From Camellia lanceoleosa (Eukaryota > Streptophyta > Magnoliopsida > Ericales > Theaceae): 64,000 nucleotides of DNA. This document shows, in pieces, positions 45,861-57,400 of the stretch. Made by a program: the position numbers and the translations under genes. Every line of letters starts with the position of its first letter. Positions within the stretch are counted from its first letter, which is position 1. The stretch is from assembly GCA_025200525.1 (NCBI GenBank), contig CM045761.1, positions 81,063,551 through 81,127,550 on the forward strand, written 5' to 3'. The notes under the pieces were generated by a model that worked only from the letters and a program-made list of their open reading frames with translations, was not told the DNA's origin and did no database searches.

Positions 45861-46742
45861 GTTAAGAATATACAAGACTAATGACGATGCACATGTTTAG
45901 TTTGGGGGTACCATTGAGCTACAGAATACCGAGCAAAAACTGAGCTAGACTCAACACAAACGCTTTGGGCTGAACAATAATTTTGAATTCAACCCGCAAA
46001 AAATTAAGTTATGACCAACCAAACTTCGAAACTTGTGATGAAATTGGCTTCTGCTTCGCTAAACGTAAGTGCAAGTCAGGAGGCAAATGAAATGGGCAAA
46101 AATTAATCAGGTCTTAGTGCTCAGCCCAATACTAGGCTCACTCTGAGATTGGGCTAGGTTGGAGCTCGACCCTATGGCCAACACCTGCTCCAAAGCAAAA
46201 CAATCATTGGAGTTCGACCCAATGTACGAGCGTCACTCCAAAGTGGATACTAGAAAGCTCGGCACTGCTTGAGCAAGGCTCCCTCGATCTTGGCCGAGCA
46301 ACAAGTTGTACCTCCAGGATGGACAACCATTTTGAAGTGAACTAACTTGGAGAAGGCCAACACACCGAAGGCCTTTCTTGGGCTCACAAAAGACAAAAAA
46401 AGCTTTGTTCCTCTCTCTGTGCACGAGCAGGCGTAGAGACATGGAGGTCTTGAAGGATAAAGGCGCATATGAGACTTGCACCTAAGTGTCAAGCGAGTGG
46501 TCTTTCTCCTCTAATGAAAGATGATCACTAATGAGACAAATAAAACAGATCTGGACCCAAGTGTCAGGCGGGGTGACCGTCCTCCTCCAATAAGAGACGA
46601 CCATGAACAAGACAAATAGGACAAATGGCAGACCGTCCTCCTCCAATAAGAGACGACCATGAACAAGACAAATAGGACAAATGGCAGAAAGAGAAGGTCT
46701 TGGAGGATAGGCAATCTTCTCTTATAAAAGGTGAGCATTATT
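45861..46742 (+). other. Possible LTR-like sequence interrupted by the Copia element
   Basis: Sequence on both sides of the Copia insertion (46240-46742 and 53424-53715) reads as one unit with TTATAAAAGG at 46722-46731 as a TATA-like box and a CT-rich region after it. A purine tract AGTTTGGGGGTACC occurs at 45899-45912. This suggests a gypsy LTR on the plus strand, but no partner LTR was found. A 56-bp unit is duplicated at 46575-46686. Confidence 0.3.
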
Positions 46743-47234
46743 TGTTAATTTTCTTGACATAAAACCTTCTGGTTTAGATCATCTATCATATGTATCATCA
46801 AGAAATTAAGACAAACAAAAAAAAACGTACCCGAATCCATTGTTGAACGGAAGCGTGATTGTCAATAAATCCTTTCCTATTGACTTTGTTATTGCCTTCC
46901 AATCCTTTCCTTATCAGTGCCTTAAGTTTCTTCTTGAGACCTTTCTCTTAGGCAGGATTAGGGACCATAACAACTTAAGGCTAAAATAGGTTTTCAAAAA
47001 TAAAACCGTGTGGCAGTTTCTAAGAGAATGAAAACCAACTTAACCAATTTTGTTTTAATTTCTATTTCTGCCCCCTCATAGAAATAGAAATTACTCAACT
47101 AGTATCTACACATTAGGTCCATGACACATATACCCTTAAGCCTATTAACTAAATTGAATCACTTAAATTGTAGGCTTTTTATAAATGATAATACCACATT
47201 TAAATATGTGGTCCCATTGAGACATTATCTAACA
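46743..47234 (-). repeat. 3' LTR of Copia element
   Basis: 492 bp; pairs with 52908-53423 and lacks the 24-bp segment found there. Confidence 0.93.
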
Positions 47235-47636
47235 ATCTCCCACTGGACCACATATGTAACCTGACAAATGTGCTTAACTTTAGTGAGCTCAGAAATTTGT
47301 TATCATGACACGAGGTATCTAAACAATCTTGTCCATTAACTATATTGATATAGGATCAGCGGTCTTCGTTACATTAATCATAACTCGACCCACCAATGGT
47401 CACGTATACCAATCTGACTAAATGACATAGATCAATCATGGATCGTAGCATGGAAATTACATGTAATGTGATCCATACATGCCTATTTCCAATGGTCCTA
47501 CTTAACTTTATTGAGATCAATATTTCTGTCGTAGCAGTGTAATAAATTGAATACTTCATTTCTGCAGAAATTAATCTAATTACATAGATAAAAACTCAAG
47601 GCTGACATAAAGCAGTAATATAAATACAAACTCCCA

Positions 47637-49232
47637 CTAAACCAAAATGTTCTCAAATAGAACAACACCCATATGAGCAGTGTGTTCATGAAAGACCTTG
47701 GGTGGTAGTCCCTTCGTAAGTAGATCCGCTATCATGGAGTTTGTCCCAATGTGCTCTATGGAAACCTGTCCACTCTGCACTCTTTCTTTTACAACTAGGA
47801 ACTTGATATCAATATGCTTTGATTTTGTTGAGCTCCTGTTATTATTGGAATATAAAACTGCAGACTTATTGTCACAGTATAACTTAAGTGGTCTTTCAAT
47901 GCCTTCCAAAATACGCAACCCAGTGACAAAATTCCACAGCCATATCCCTTGGTTTGATGCCTTGTAACATGCTACAAACTCTGCGGCCATAGTGGATGAA
48001 GCTATAAGCGTCTGCTTTGCAGACCTCCAAGAAATTGCTCCGCCAGCTAACAGATAAATATAGCCTGATATGGATTTCCTACTGTCTTGGCATCCAGCAA
48101 AATCGGAGTCGAAATATCCAATGATCTCTAACTTATCCGATCTCCTATATGTGAGCATATATTCCTTTATTCTCTGTAAATATCGCATAACACGCTTGAC
48201 TGCTTTCCAATGATCCATGCCAGGATTACTTAAATATCTGTCTAACATGCCAACTATGAACGCAATATCTGGACGCGTACATACTTGGGCATACATTAGA
48301 CTCCCTACAGCCGAGGCATAAGGAATCTTCTGCATTTCTTGAATTTCAAGACTGTTTTTCGGGCATTGGTTGAGACTAAACTTGTCTCCCTTAGCAACCG
48401 GGGTTTCACCTGATTTACAATTTTGCATGCCAAATCTATTGAGTATTTTTTCGATATAGCTCCTTTGTGATAATCCCAGAATACCCCGAGAACAATCTCG
48501 GTGTATTTCAATTCCTAATACAAAGGAAGCATCACCAAGATCTTTTATTTCAAAATTCTTAGATAGAAATCTCTTAGTGTCATGCAATAAGTTTATATCG
48601 TTTGTGGCAAGCAATATATCATCAACATATAAAACCAAAAATATGTGTTTACTCCCACTGAACTTGTGATACACACATTCATCAACAACAATAGTTTCAA
48701 AACCATATGAAGTGAGAACTTGATGAAATTTGAAGTACCACTGACGAGAAGCTTGTTTCAGTCCATAGATGGATTTAGTCAATTTGCAAACTATATTCTT
48801 TGGGTCTCCTGACACAAAGTTTTCTGGCTGCACCATATAAATTGTTTCTTTAATGTCACCATTAAGAAAAGCTGTTTTGACATCCATTTGATGCAACTCA
48901 AGATCAAAATATGCAACAAGCGTCATAATTGTCCTAAAAGAATCTTTCGTAGAAACTGGAGAGAAAGTTTCTTTAAAGTCAATTCCTTCCTTTTGAGTAA
49001 AGCCTTTGGCTACAAGACGTGCCTTATACCTCTCCATATTACCATTTGAATCCCTTTTGGTTTTAAATATCCATTTACAACCTACGGGCTTCGCACCAAC
49101 TAGTAATGGGACAAGTTCCCAAACTTTATTGTCTTGCATAGACTTATATTCTTCATTTATAGCTTCTATCCATTTATAAGAGTTGGAACTTTCCATGGCT
49201 TGACGAAAGTTGATTGGATCATCTTTTGACAT
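47637..49232 (-). CDS. Copia reverse transcriptase and RNase H, intact 531-codon frame
   Basis: RVT_2 polymerase with RNase H, making cDNA from the element's RNA in virus-like particles. Landmarks: KPVGCKWIFKTKRDSNGNME near residue 49, YKARLVAKGFTQKEGIDFKE, VKTAFLNGDIKETIYMVQP, the catalytic YVDDILL (plus 48613-48629) and KIPYASAVGSLMYAQVCTRP. RNase H shows YFDSDFAGCQDSRKSISGYI, the S/T-T-x-A-E motif STMAAEFVA, YCDNKSAVLY, and the end motif SKHIDIKFLVVKERV. The frame opens at an internal methionine and would be translated as part of a polyprotein. No stop or frameshift is seen in it, unlike the other pol genes here. Confidence 0.95.
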   Translation of the reverse strand: MSKDDPINFRQAMESSNSYKWIEAINEEYKSMQDNKVWELVPLLVGAKPVGCKWIFKTKRDSNGNMERYKARLVAKGFTQKEGIDFKETFSPVSTKDSFRTIMTLVAYFDLELHQMDVKTAFLNGDIKETIYMVQPENFVSGDPKNIVCKLTKSIYGLKQASRQWYFKFHQVLTSYGFETIVVDECVYHKFSGSKHIFLVLYVDDILLATNDINLLHDTKRFLSKNFEIKDLGDASFVLGIEIHRDCSRGILGLSQRSYIEKILNRFGMQNCKSGETPVAKGDKFSLNQCPKNSLEIQEMQKIPYASAVGSLMYAQVCTRPDIAFIVGMLDRYLSNPGMDHWKAVKRVMRYLQRIKEYMLTYRRSDKLEIIGYFDSDFAGCQDSRKSISGYIYLLAGGAISWRSAKQTLIASSTMAAEFVACYKASNQGIWLWNFVTGLRILEGIERPLKLYCDNKSAVLYSNNNRSSTKSKHIDIKFLVVKERVQSGQVSIEHIGTNSMIADLLTKGLPPKVFHEHTAHMGVVLFENILV

Positions 49233-49421
49233 TCCATTTTCTACCTCATGTTCCTGGAGATATACAAAATAATCATCCGAAATTGTAAATCTCCTTTCTC
49301 TTGTGGATCACCTTAGTGGCACAGGTTCTTGAGGTTGAGGTTGTAGAGTTTGTTCCTCAGGAACAACTACCTCATCTTGAATGAGGGGTTGAACTATATT
49401 ATCTTGAACAACATTGTCTAG

Positions 49422-50720
49422 TTAAGGATCCGAAGTTACTTCTCGAGCAATGATAGGTATAGGAACCTGTAATTGGTCAAAAGTAGTAATAGGAAGTGGG
49501 ATTACTCCTGCTTCCTCCTCAAAGACAATGTCTCTAACTGGATTTCTCCCCCCAAACTCAACATCCTCAAAAAAATGTTGCAATTCCCGTCTCAAATATT
49601 GACCTATTTGTGGGATCATAAAACTTGTAACCCCGTGATCGTTCGGTGTAGCCAATAAAGTAGCTGCTGATGGTTTTGGAGTCCAATTTTCTTTCATGAG
49701 GTTTATAAGGCCTCGCCTCAGCAGGACACCCCCACACATGCAAGTGTTTTAGACTAGGCTTTCGCCCAACCTAAAGCTCATAAGGTGTTTTTACAACTGC
49801 TTTAGTTGGCACCCGATTTAAGATATAAGTTGCTGTCTTTAGAGCCTCACCCCAGAGGGACTCTGGTAAAGTAGAATGACTGGTCATACTTCTTACCATA
49901 TCCTTAAGAGTCCGGTTTCGTCTCTCAGATATACCATTCATGCTAGGTGATCCTGGCATGGTGTATTGTGGGATGATTCCACATTCCTCCAGGTATTTTG
50001 CAAACGGTCCTGGACGTTGTTCACCTGATCCATCCTATCTACCATAGTATTCACCACCACAGTCAGACCTGACACTTTTTATCCGTTTGTTGAGTTGTAA
50101 CTCAACTTCAACCTTAAATTTTTTGAATATGTCCAAAGATTGTGATTTCTCATGGATAAGAAATAGATACCCATATCTGGAATAGTCGTCTATGAATGTG
50201 ATAAAATACTGTTGACCATTCCAAGACGCCATAGGGAATGGCCCACAAATGTCCGTATGAATTAATTCTAAGACATCTGTAGTCCTATGGGCACCAAATT
50301 TCTTCATTTTGATGCATTTTCCTTGACACACTCAATCTGAGACATCAAATTACGAAAAATCAAGAGAGTCCAAAATTCCATCGGACACAAGGCGCTCAAC
50401 TCTAGATTTAGAGATGTGACCTGAGCATTTGTGCCATAATGATTTGAATTTTCCTTAGTTAATTTACGCTTTGTACCTCGTGATTCCACGTGCAAGGTTT
50501 CATTATAAGATGCAATAGTTTCGAGCAAATATAGATTATCAAACGCATTAAGTAAACCAGCACCAACAACATTTGAATTAATAGACATACTAAACTTCAT
50601 ATTTCCAAAAGAACGACAATATCCAAGTTTGTTCAATACAGAAATGGAAATTAAATTTCGTCTAAAGGACGGTACAACAAAAGTGTCTATTAAGTCCAAA
50701 TAATAACCAATTTTTAGCAA
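49422..50720 (-). pseudogene. Copia integrase, split by a few breaks
   Basis: Frame pieces 50720-50304, 50331-50035, 49959-49771 and 49739-49422. HTDICGPFPMASWNGQQYF and ITFIDDYSRYGYLFLI give the first catalytic aspartates; SVRSDCGGEYYG and [20 protein letters not shown] complete the D,D(35)E core. [20 protein letters not shown] follows. One stop lies at about 50034 and frame changes separate the pieces, so full integrase is not encoded as shown. Confidence 0.85.
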
Positions 50721-50724
50721 TAAT

Positions 50725-51772
50725 CTAAAGTGCCCTATTACTGCACTTCTCTTGACTTGCCATCACCCACAAAGCGTATTTTTGACATCGATTGGCTTTT
50801 CGATAGTTCAGGCAACCCTGCATAGAAACACATATGTGAGTAGTAGCACCAGAATCTACCCACCAAGTGTTTCTTGGTACTGAAGCTAAATTTATTTCAG
50901 AACAGACCAAAACATAATATGTACCTTTCTTTACATGCCAGGCGACGTATTTGGCACAATCCTTCTTTCTGTGTCCGGGCTTGCCACAAAAAAAACAACC
51001 ATCCTGCACTTTCTGTTTCTTTTGTTCCGGACCCTTAGGAGCAGCAACTTCCTTTCCTTTATGCTTTCTTTTGCCCGTATGCTTGGAGGTGCTTGTCAGA
51101 TGAGCACTTTCAGTCCTTTCTTGCTTCAATCTCTCTTCCTCTTGCACACAAAATGAAATGAGCTCATTGAGAGTCCATTTCTCCTTCTGGCAGTTATAAC
51201 TGACCTTAAATTGGTTAAATTGTGCAGGAAGAGAGATGAAAACTAAATGCACGAGCAAATCATCAGATAGGTCGAGCTTTAGTGCCTTAAGTTTTGAAGC
51301 AAGATGAGACATTTCCATGATGTACTGGCGAACATTACCCTTGCCTTTATACTTCATTGAAATCAAGCTTGCTAAAAGCGTGTTTGTTTCAGCCTTATCA
51401 TTTTTTAGCAAAACGCTTTTGAATTTCTGAAAGAAATTCACCAGCAACTGTAACATCCTCTGTTATTGCACCCCGAAAGACTTCTGGAATCCCACGCTTC
51501 ATGATCATAAGACTTAGCCTGTTAGAACGATCCTATTTTTCAAAGTACACAATTTTCTCAGGAGTACTTTGTTCAGTGAGATCATTCGGTTTTGGCATTC
51601 TTAATGCCAATTCTATGTCTATGCAGCCGAGAACAATCAATATGTTCTCTTTCCAGTCCTTAAAGTTTGTTCCATTTAACATTAGAACATTGTTCATGTT
51701 GGCAGAGATTGAAGTAGTCGACATTAAAATTTGAATAGGAAATAAAATAAACGAATAAACAATTATGCTCAC
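50725..51772 (-). pseudogene. Copia gag and protease, one main frameshift
   Basis: N-terminal piece 51772-51533 (MNNVLMLNGTNFKDWKENIL), then after a frame change 51456-50725: LLASLISMKYKGKGNVRQYI, LNELISFCVQEEERLKQERT, a CCHC knuckle CFFCGKPGHRKKDC, and the protease site WWVDSGATTHIC with catalytic aspartate present. Confidence 0.88.
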
Positions 51773-52907
51773 TTTAAGTAACCAAGCAGATAATCTCTAA
51801 ATAAATTAATTTAATGACAACATCTCAAGATACCTAGCACAACATTAATACCAAGCCTTTGGGTAGTGATATTAACGATGAAGTGGTATTCTTGTTGTAA
51901 TGATCAAATATTGACAATAAGTTATGTCAAAAACAAATCTATCTTTTGATGGATTTATTATTCACATTAGGTTTCCTTGACAATTGGCACATGTTTATCA
52001 CCACAAAATGTGTGTAATTACGCCAAGTATTAATCATGTCTTTGGACCGATAAATACCCGCATGATGTACACATACATGAACATCAAAACATTCTATATA
52101 AAACAATCTAGACAAGAGAGATCACTTTTGTGACATCTTGTTTTAATTGACTTATATTTAGAACGTTAGAAAATTAAATTTCAACTGTAGACGTTGTATG
52201 AAATTACTTTAAATTTAAAGATTTCTTTAATGCGTTACCTCGTATATGTTATAAAATTTGCAGCAATCCCAATTATATACATACATATATATGTATATAA
52301 TTGACGGTTCCAAAAAATAGTTTTTTTTTTTTTTTTTTTTTTTTTTTAAGCCACAAATCACATGCATCAAGTGAATAGAAAACTCCAAACCAATTCTTTA
52401 TATGAAAATAATAACACAATGGTACTCCGATTCAAACACCCAGGAAAACAACACATGCATGAGTAGATTAGAAAATGCCAAAAAAAAAAAATGCATTTGA
52501 TCTGAGTCTAAATTACATGCAAGAAGTGATTACAATAAGCCAAAGACCAAACCAACACAAGCATAAATAGATTAAGAAAGCGCCAAAAACCAAACCTTTT
52601 ATTGTATATGTTAACATAAAAGCTTGCATTTCAAATGCCCAAAGAACTTGAGGAAGTGGGTCATTTTTTTTTTTAACAATCAAACCGCATGATATATATA
52701 TATATATATATATGCACTTATCTACCTTGCCCATCTCAATTAGTTTACATTTCGAGAAAGCAGTTATTATTTTTCAAAAAAAAAAAACCGGAAAATCTGA
52801 AATTTCAATGAAAAAAAATTGAATCCGCAAACCAGGAAACTAAATTGGATAAACAAAAACATATCAATTTCTGATAATACACATGAAATAACTGCTCTGA
52901 TACCAAT
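51773..52907 (-). other. Copia 5' leader
   Basis: Untranslated leader between primer site and gag, AT-rich, with poly-T (52320-52347) and a TA repeat (52693-52713). No frame of note. Confidence 0.6.
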
Positions 52908-53423
52908 TGTTAATTTTCTTGACATAAAACCTTCTGCTTTGGATCATCTATCATATGTATCATCAAGAAATTAAGACAAACAAACAAAAAAACGTACCCG
53001 AATCCATTGTTGAACGGAAGCGTGATTGTCAATAAATCCTTTCCTATTGACTTTGTTATTGCCTTCCAATCCTTTCCTTATCAGTGCCTTAAGTTTCTTC
53101 TTGAGAGGATATAGAAGAAAAATGGCAGTTCTTTCTCTTAGGCAGGATTAGGGACCATAACAACTTAAGGCTAAAATAGGTTTTCAAAAATAAAACCGTG
53201 TGGCAGTTTCTAAGAGAATGAAAACCAACTTAACCAATTTTGTTTTAATTTCTATTTTTGTCCCTCATAGAAATAGAAATTACTCAACTAGTATCTACAC
53301 ATTAGGTCCATGACACATATACCCTTAAGCCTATTAACTAAATTGAATCACTTAAATTGTAGGCTTCTTATAAATGATAACACCACATTTAAATATGTGG
53401 TCCCATTGAGACATTATCTAACA
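52908..53423 (-). repeat. 5' LTR of Copia element
   Basis: 516 bp, ending in TAACA at 53423, followed by the TSD TTATT. Confidence 0.93.
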
Positions 53424-53720
53424 TTATTCACCCTCAAGGTATCCGAAATCCACACACTCAATATATACACTTTGTATTATCTTCTTTCTCTCTTCTTTAC
53501 CATCGGAGGGGTTTCTGACCAAACCCTAGTCAAGCAGTCTCACCATTTGTTACTTTATGCGGATCTTCATTTCTCGAAGCCGTTGTTCTTCTACAAAGTT
53601 CAACCCTTCTTCATAACGTGAAATGACCCTACACAATTCCCTTTTATTGATAGAACACATTTTATTACTTTCACTATATTGAGATCCAAATCTTCCATTC
53701 TACTTTTTCTTTTTCCTAAC

Positions 53721-54160
53721 TATAAATCAAACTATAAAACGCAGCGGATGAAAAATTATGGTCATACCTTTTCTGCAGAGTCTGAATTGAAAGGATCTCG
53801 TGGGTAAATCATGTGCTTCCTGAATCTGATCAATCAACCCAGCAGTGGAGTGATATTACAGAATGAATATCACCCACACAAGTCACAGTGCAAAATGGCT
53901 CTTGATCGTTGTATTTTGAGAGAGAGTCAGAATATGGGAAACAACATACGACATACGTTATTATTCTCTTAATCACCTATATCCCATATCATATCACATA
54001 TAAAGGATAATATCACATCTATCCATATAAATTGATATGATGGATATGGATATCCTGAGTGGTTATCCAAATAGGTTTTGAATTCAAATTCAAACTTATT
54101 TGGATAAGGTTCAAAAGGTTCAAATAAGGGTCATGCCACATGGGCGCTCAATTTCTAACA
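53721..54160 (-). repeat. 3' LTR of Copia-like element
   Basis: 440 bp. Its outer end is TATAAATC, where the partner LTR has TGTAAATA, so the terminal TG is mutated at this end. Confidence 0.9.
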
Positions 54161-57100
54161 TCTCCCACTCGGATATGAGTTGGCATGACACTGCCACATC
54201 TCTATCTCAATCTCCCCAAAATGAACAATCTCATACTAGCCAATGCACCGTGCGACTGCTGAGAACACCTGCATGTGGGAGCTCTATACTAGAAACTCAA
54301 AATGAGCCAGCATAGAGACATCAACCCAAAAAGAACAGAAATAGTGTCTCATATACCCTAGACCCATCTAATTACACCGGTCCAAAAAACATCTTTAATC
54401 TCTCAAAAAGAGCATGTTTGACCCTATCAATTCTTGCAATATATTCACACTCAATCCGCCTCTTATACAGAGCGATGTAAGTTGTTGGCAGTGAATATAC
54501 AATAATGGTGTAATACTAGATGATCTTCCTTTTGCCCTTATGCCATTTAGTTTAGGATTGACCGCTTTCCCAGTGATGTCCCTTAAGGCCGAATCATGCA
54601 TGACCGCAAATAACACACCAAAGTAGCAGAACATCAACCCCTTACCTTATGACATAGTCAAAAGTCACAAAAGGGTACATAAATGAAGGTCATATCAATA
54701 ATGACATGTAAGACTCACACGGTGAGGAAACAGGGATTCATTCTCTCACCTCATTACTCGGTCGCCAAGCACATGTAGTATGAATACATGTTACGGTAGA
54801 GTAACTCTTCTAAAAGAGTGACGTCATACTCGATACACCGTACAGATATTAGTCTAGTCGCTTTCTAGCGCCTAACCCGAATTCTCTATTTGCTCGCCTT
54901 CTAGGCGCCAAATGAGATCTCACATTTGGCTAATCATAACAGGCACAACATGGAAAGTGGGTACTAACATCCATGTTTGGTCCTTAACATGACCTCATCT
55001 TGGTTGTAACCAAGGCGACATACATAGTGGATAATTTTAAGCCTCTCTTGGCTCCAAAAAAAAATAATAAATCACTAGTCTCATCCTTGCTCGCTTCCAA
55101 GCGCCAAGGGCGATTGTTCGTGTTGAGCCAATATTGCCTGCTGACATCATCATCTGCTAATCATTATGACACAAACCATAATAGTGTCAACATCCCATCA
55201 TCTCAAAATAAGTGATCGATTTTTTTTTTTTTTTTATTTATTTATTTTTTTTAAATTGACCACAGCTTGCGCAATTCTAGATTCCAAACATAAGCCTTAT
55301 CAGCACCTCTTGCAATAAGTATATACAATGGAATCCACCATGTGCGCCTCACATGAAGTGATTCAAGATCACAATTCTAGATTCCAAACATAAGCCTTAT
55401 CAGCACCTCTTGCGATAAGTATATACAACGGAATCCACCATATATGCCTTACATGAAGTGATTCAAGATCACTACTTCTTGCGCAATAACCTCTCTAATG
55501 ATATTTTGGTGACCAATTTGCGTTTATTCTTGATGCACCCAACTAGCACATTGAATCTTACAATGAGCAAATTAATATACTACTAGTGAAGTATTTTATC
55601 CATAGTCTAATGAGCAAGGTCAATGTTTAAACAACTCAGTTGACCATTTACCAAAGATAACACTTATCATGCCGAATACGCCCATATAGTGTACTTTAGG
55701 CTCCCACAACAAAGAAAAGATCAAGGAATATAGGTCATCTGTTTCTCCCAAAGACAATCAGGATTCACTCAATAGCTAAGGCTCGGCTTTTACCTAAGTC
55801 AATGAGTTTACAATTTTGCATTTAGAATCGTTCTAGGATATTCCTTATATAAGTCATCGAAGACAAAACAGGAATTCTCCCAAAACAATCCCTAAGGATC
55901 GTACATCCAAGCATATAAATTACATCACCCATGTCCATCATATCTAAAATAGAGGACTGCCCACCCTAGGTGGCGACAACCCTATAAATTCCTAGCTCAT
56001 AATGACTAAGTAAGGAAAAACTTCTTTTGGACCATTGATCATGCCTCAGTGGTCTTCATCGATCATCGTTGCCTATCATGACTTGACGAAATCTAAGAAC
56101 CACTATTTGGATAACTGTTTTAGGCTGTAAAAGATTTATTGGAACTAGCAACCTTTTTGCGCTCCTAACTTTTCACCATAAAAGCAAAAGGTAAATCCCT
56201 ACGGATCTACTTATCCAATTCTCTAACGAGAAAGTTGGGTCACAATGTCCACAAATCAATGTTCCGAACTTATGTCAATCATAGCCTAAGTCACAATAAC
56301 CTCACTCCCTAGGAGGAAGTCTTCTCATGGTCTACACTTTCCTCAATGGTGCGACTTTTCGGTATCTAACGAGCCTTATACCTCAACAATGACTATCCAA
56401 ATTACGCATAACTTTAGAACAGTTTTGCGTCATAATGGAAAGTCAACCAAATCATAGAAATAGTTAATCCTCAAAGACTTTGTCTTAAACCGCGCAACAT
56501 TAATTCACTTTCTAAAAACAAGGGACTAGAGCCTCTGGCATTATCCTAGGCTCTTTATCATCTTGCGAAGCAATCATGAATGTTTCCTTCTCAATCACCC
56601 AGTGATGACGTGGAAAATTTTCACATTTGCTACCACGCAACTAAGAATGTAGAGTATTCTTCTCTAATGGAGTAATCCATTAGTAGGCATATCGCTCCCA
56701 CTGTCCCTAGGATATTGGAGATTTCTTTCCATTCTCAACTAGGCTACATAAAAGCGTTATGCTTAGAATTCTCTATCTTATAGAGTTCCAAAACTCTATT
56801 CACGTCACCTTTACTAAGAAAACTTTATGTGACTTAGTTACACTACCACAAAGCTACTTACCTATATGCACATGACCCAGAGGGTTTACATGACAGCATA
56901 CAATAATGCACCATATAACCCTATGTGTTTACAAGACAGCATACAATAATGCGCTATAGAACCCTAGGTCTTAACTTCGCAATCTTATGAGAAGTAAAAT
57001 AAAGATAAGTTGCTTAACGGTTACAGATCGCCCATAGATGGCTCTCCGCTAACCCATTACTCAAATGGAGTGTAAAATCTGATATGGATGGCACATAGTT

Positions 57101-57180
57101 AGGGGTATAAGCAACAAACTAAAGTGCAATTCCCAATTGGGAAACATTTTGCGCCATCATCCACCTAACATTAACAATAC
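54161..57180 (-). other. Internal region of Copia-like element, unreadable pol
   Basis: Three kilobases without a usable frame on either strand. A 100-bp unit is tandemly duplicated at 55271-55471. A poly-T/TTTA tract lies at 55220-55252. Position between integrase remnant and 3' LTR implies former reverse transcriptase and RNase H, but I could not recognise a motif. Confidence 0.5.
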
Positions 57181-57184
57181 TTAA

Positions 57185-57400
57185 TTCATTATCTCTACTA
57201 CACCATTGTGTTGTTGAGTACTAGGAATAATCAATTTTCCAAGCATCTATATCTCTTCACAGAGCTTTCTAAAAAATAACTCAAATAGATACTCGCCACC
57301 TTGGTCAAAACTAAAAGCACAAAAACTCTTATGTAATTGATCTCGACCTCATATGTGCAATGTCAAAAATCATCTCAAAACTTTTTTGACTTATGGGAGA
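57185..57400 (-). pseudogene. Copia integrase remnant
   Basis: On the minus strand: SFDQGGEYLFELFFRKLCEE, a stop, then MLGKLIIPSTQQHNGVVE. This aligns with the integrase segment normally reading D-x-GGEY ... TPQQNGVxER. Assigns the element to Copia. Confidence 0.7.

Larger units (their letters stand above)
46743..53423 (-). mobile_element. Complete Copia LTR retrotransposon
   Basis: 6.68 kb with TTATT duplications at 46738-46742 and 53424-53428. LTRs 46743-47234 and 52908-53423 start TGTTA and end TAACA-type on both strands, and differ by few substitutions plus a 24-bp segment present only at 53106-53130. The minus-strand primer site TGGTATCAGAGC lies at plus 52894-52905, and a purine tract GTGGGAGAT abuts the 3' LTR. 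Order gag, protease, integrase, reverse transcriptase, RNase H is that of Copia. Recent insertion. Confidence 0.95.
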
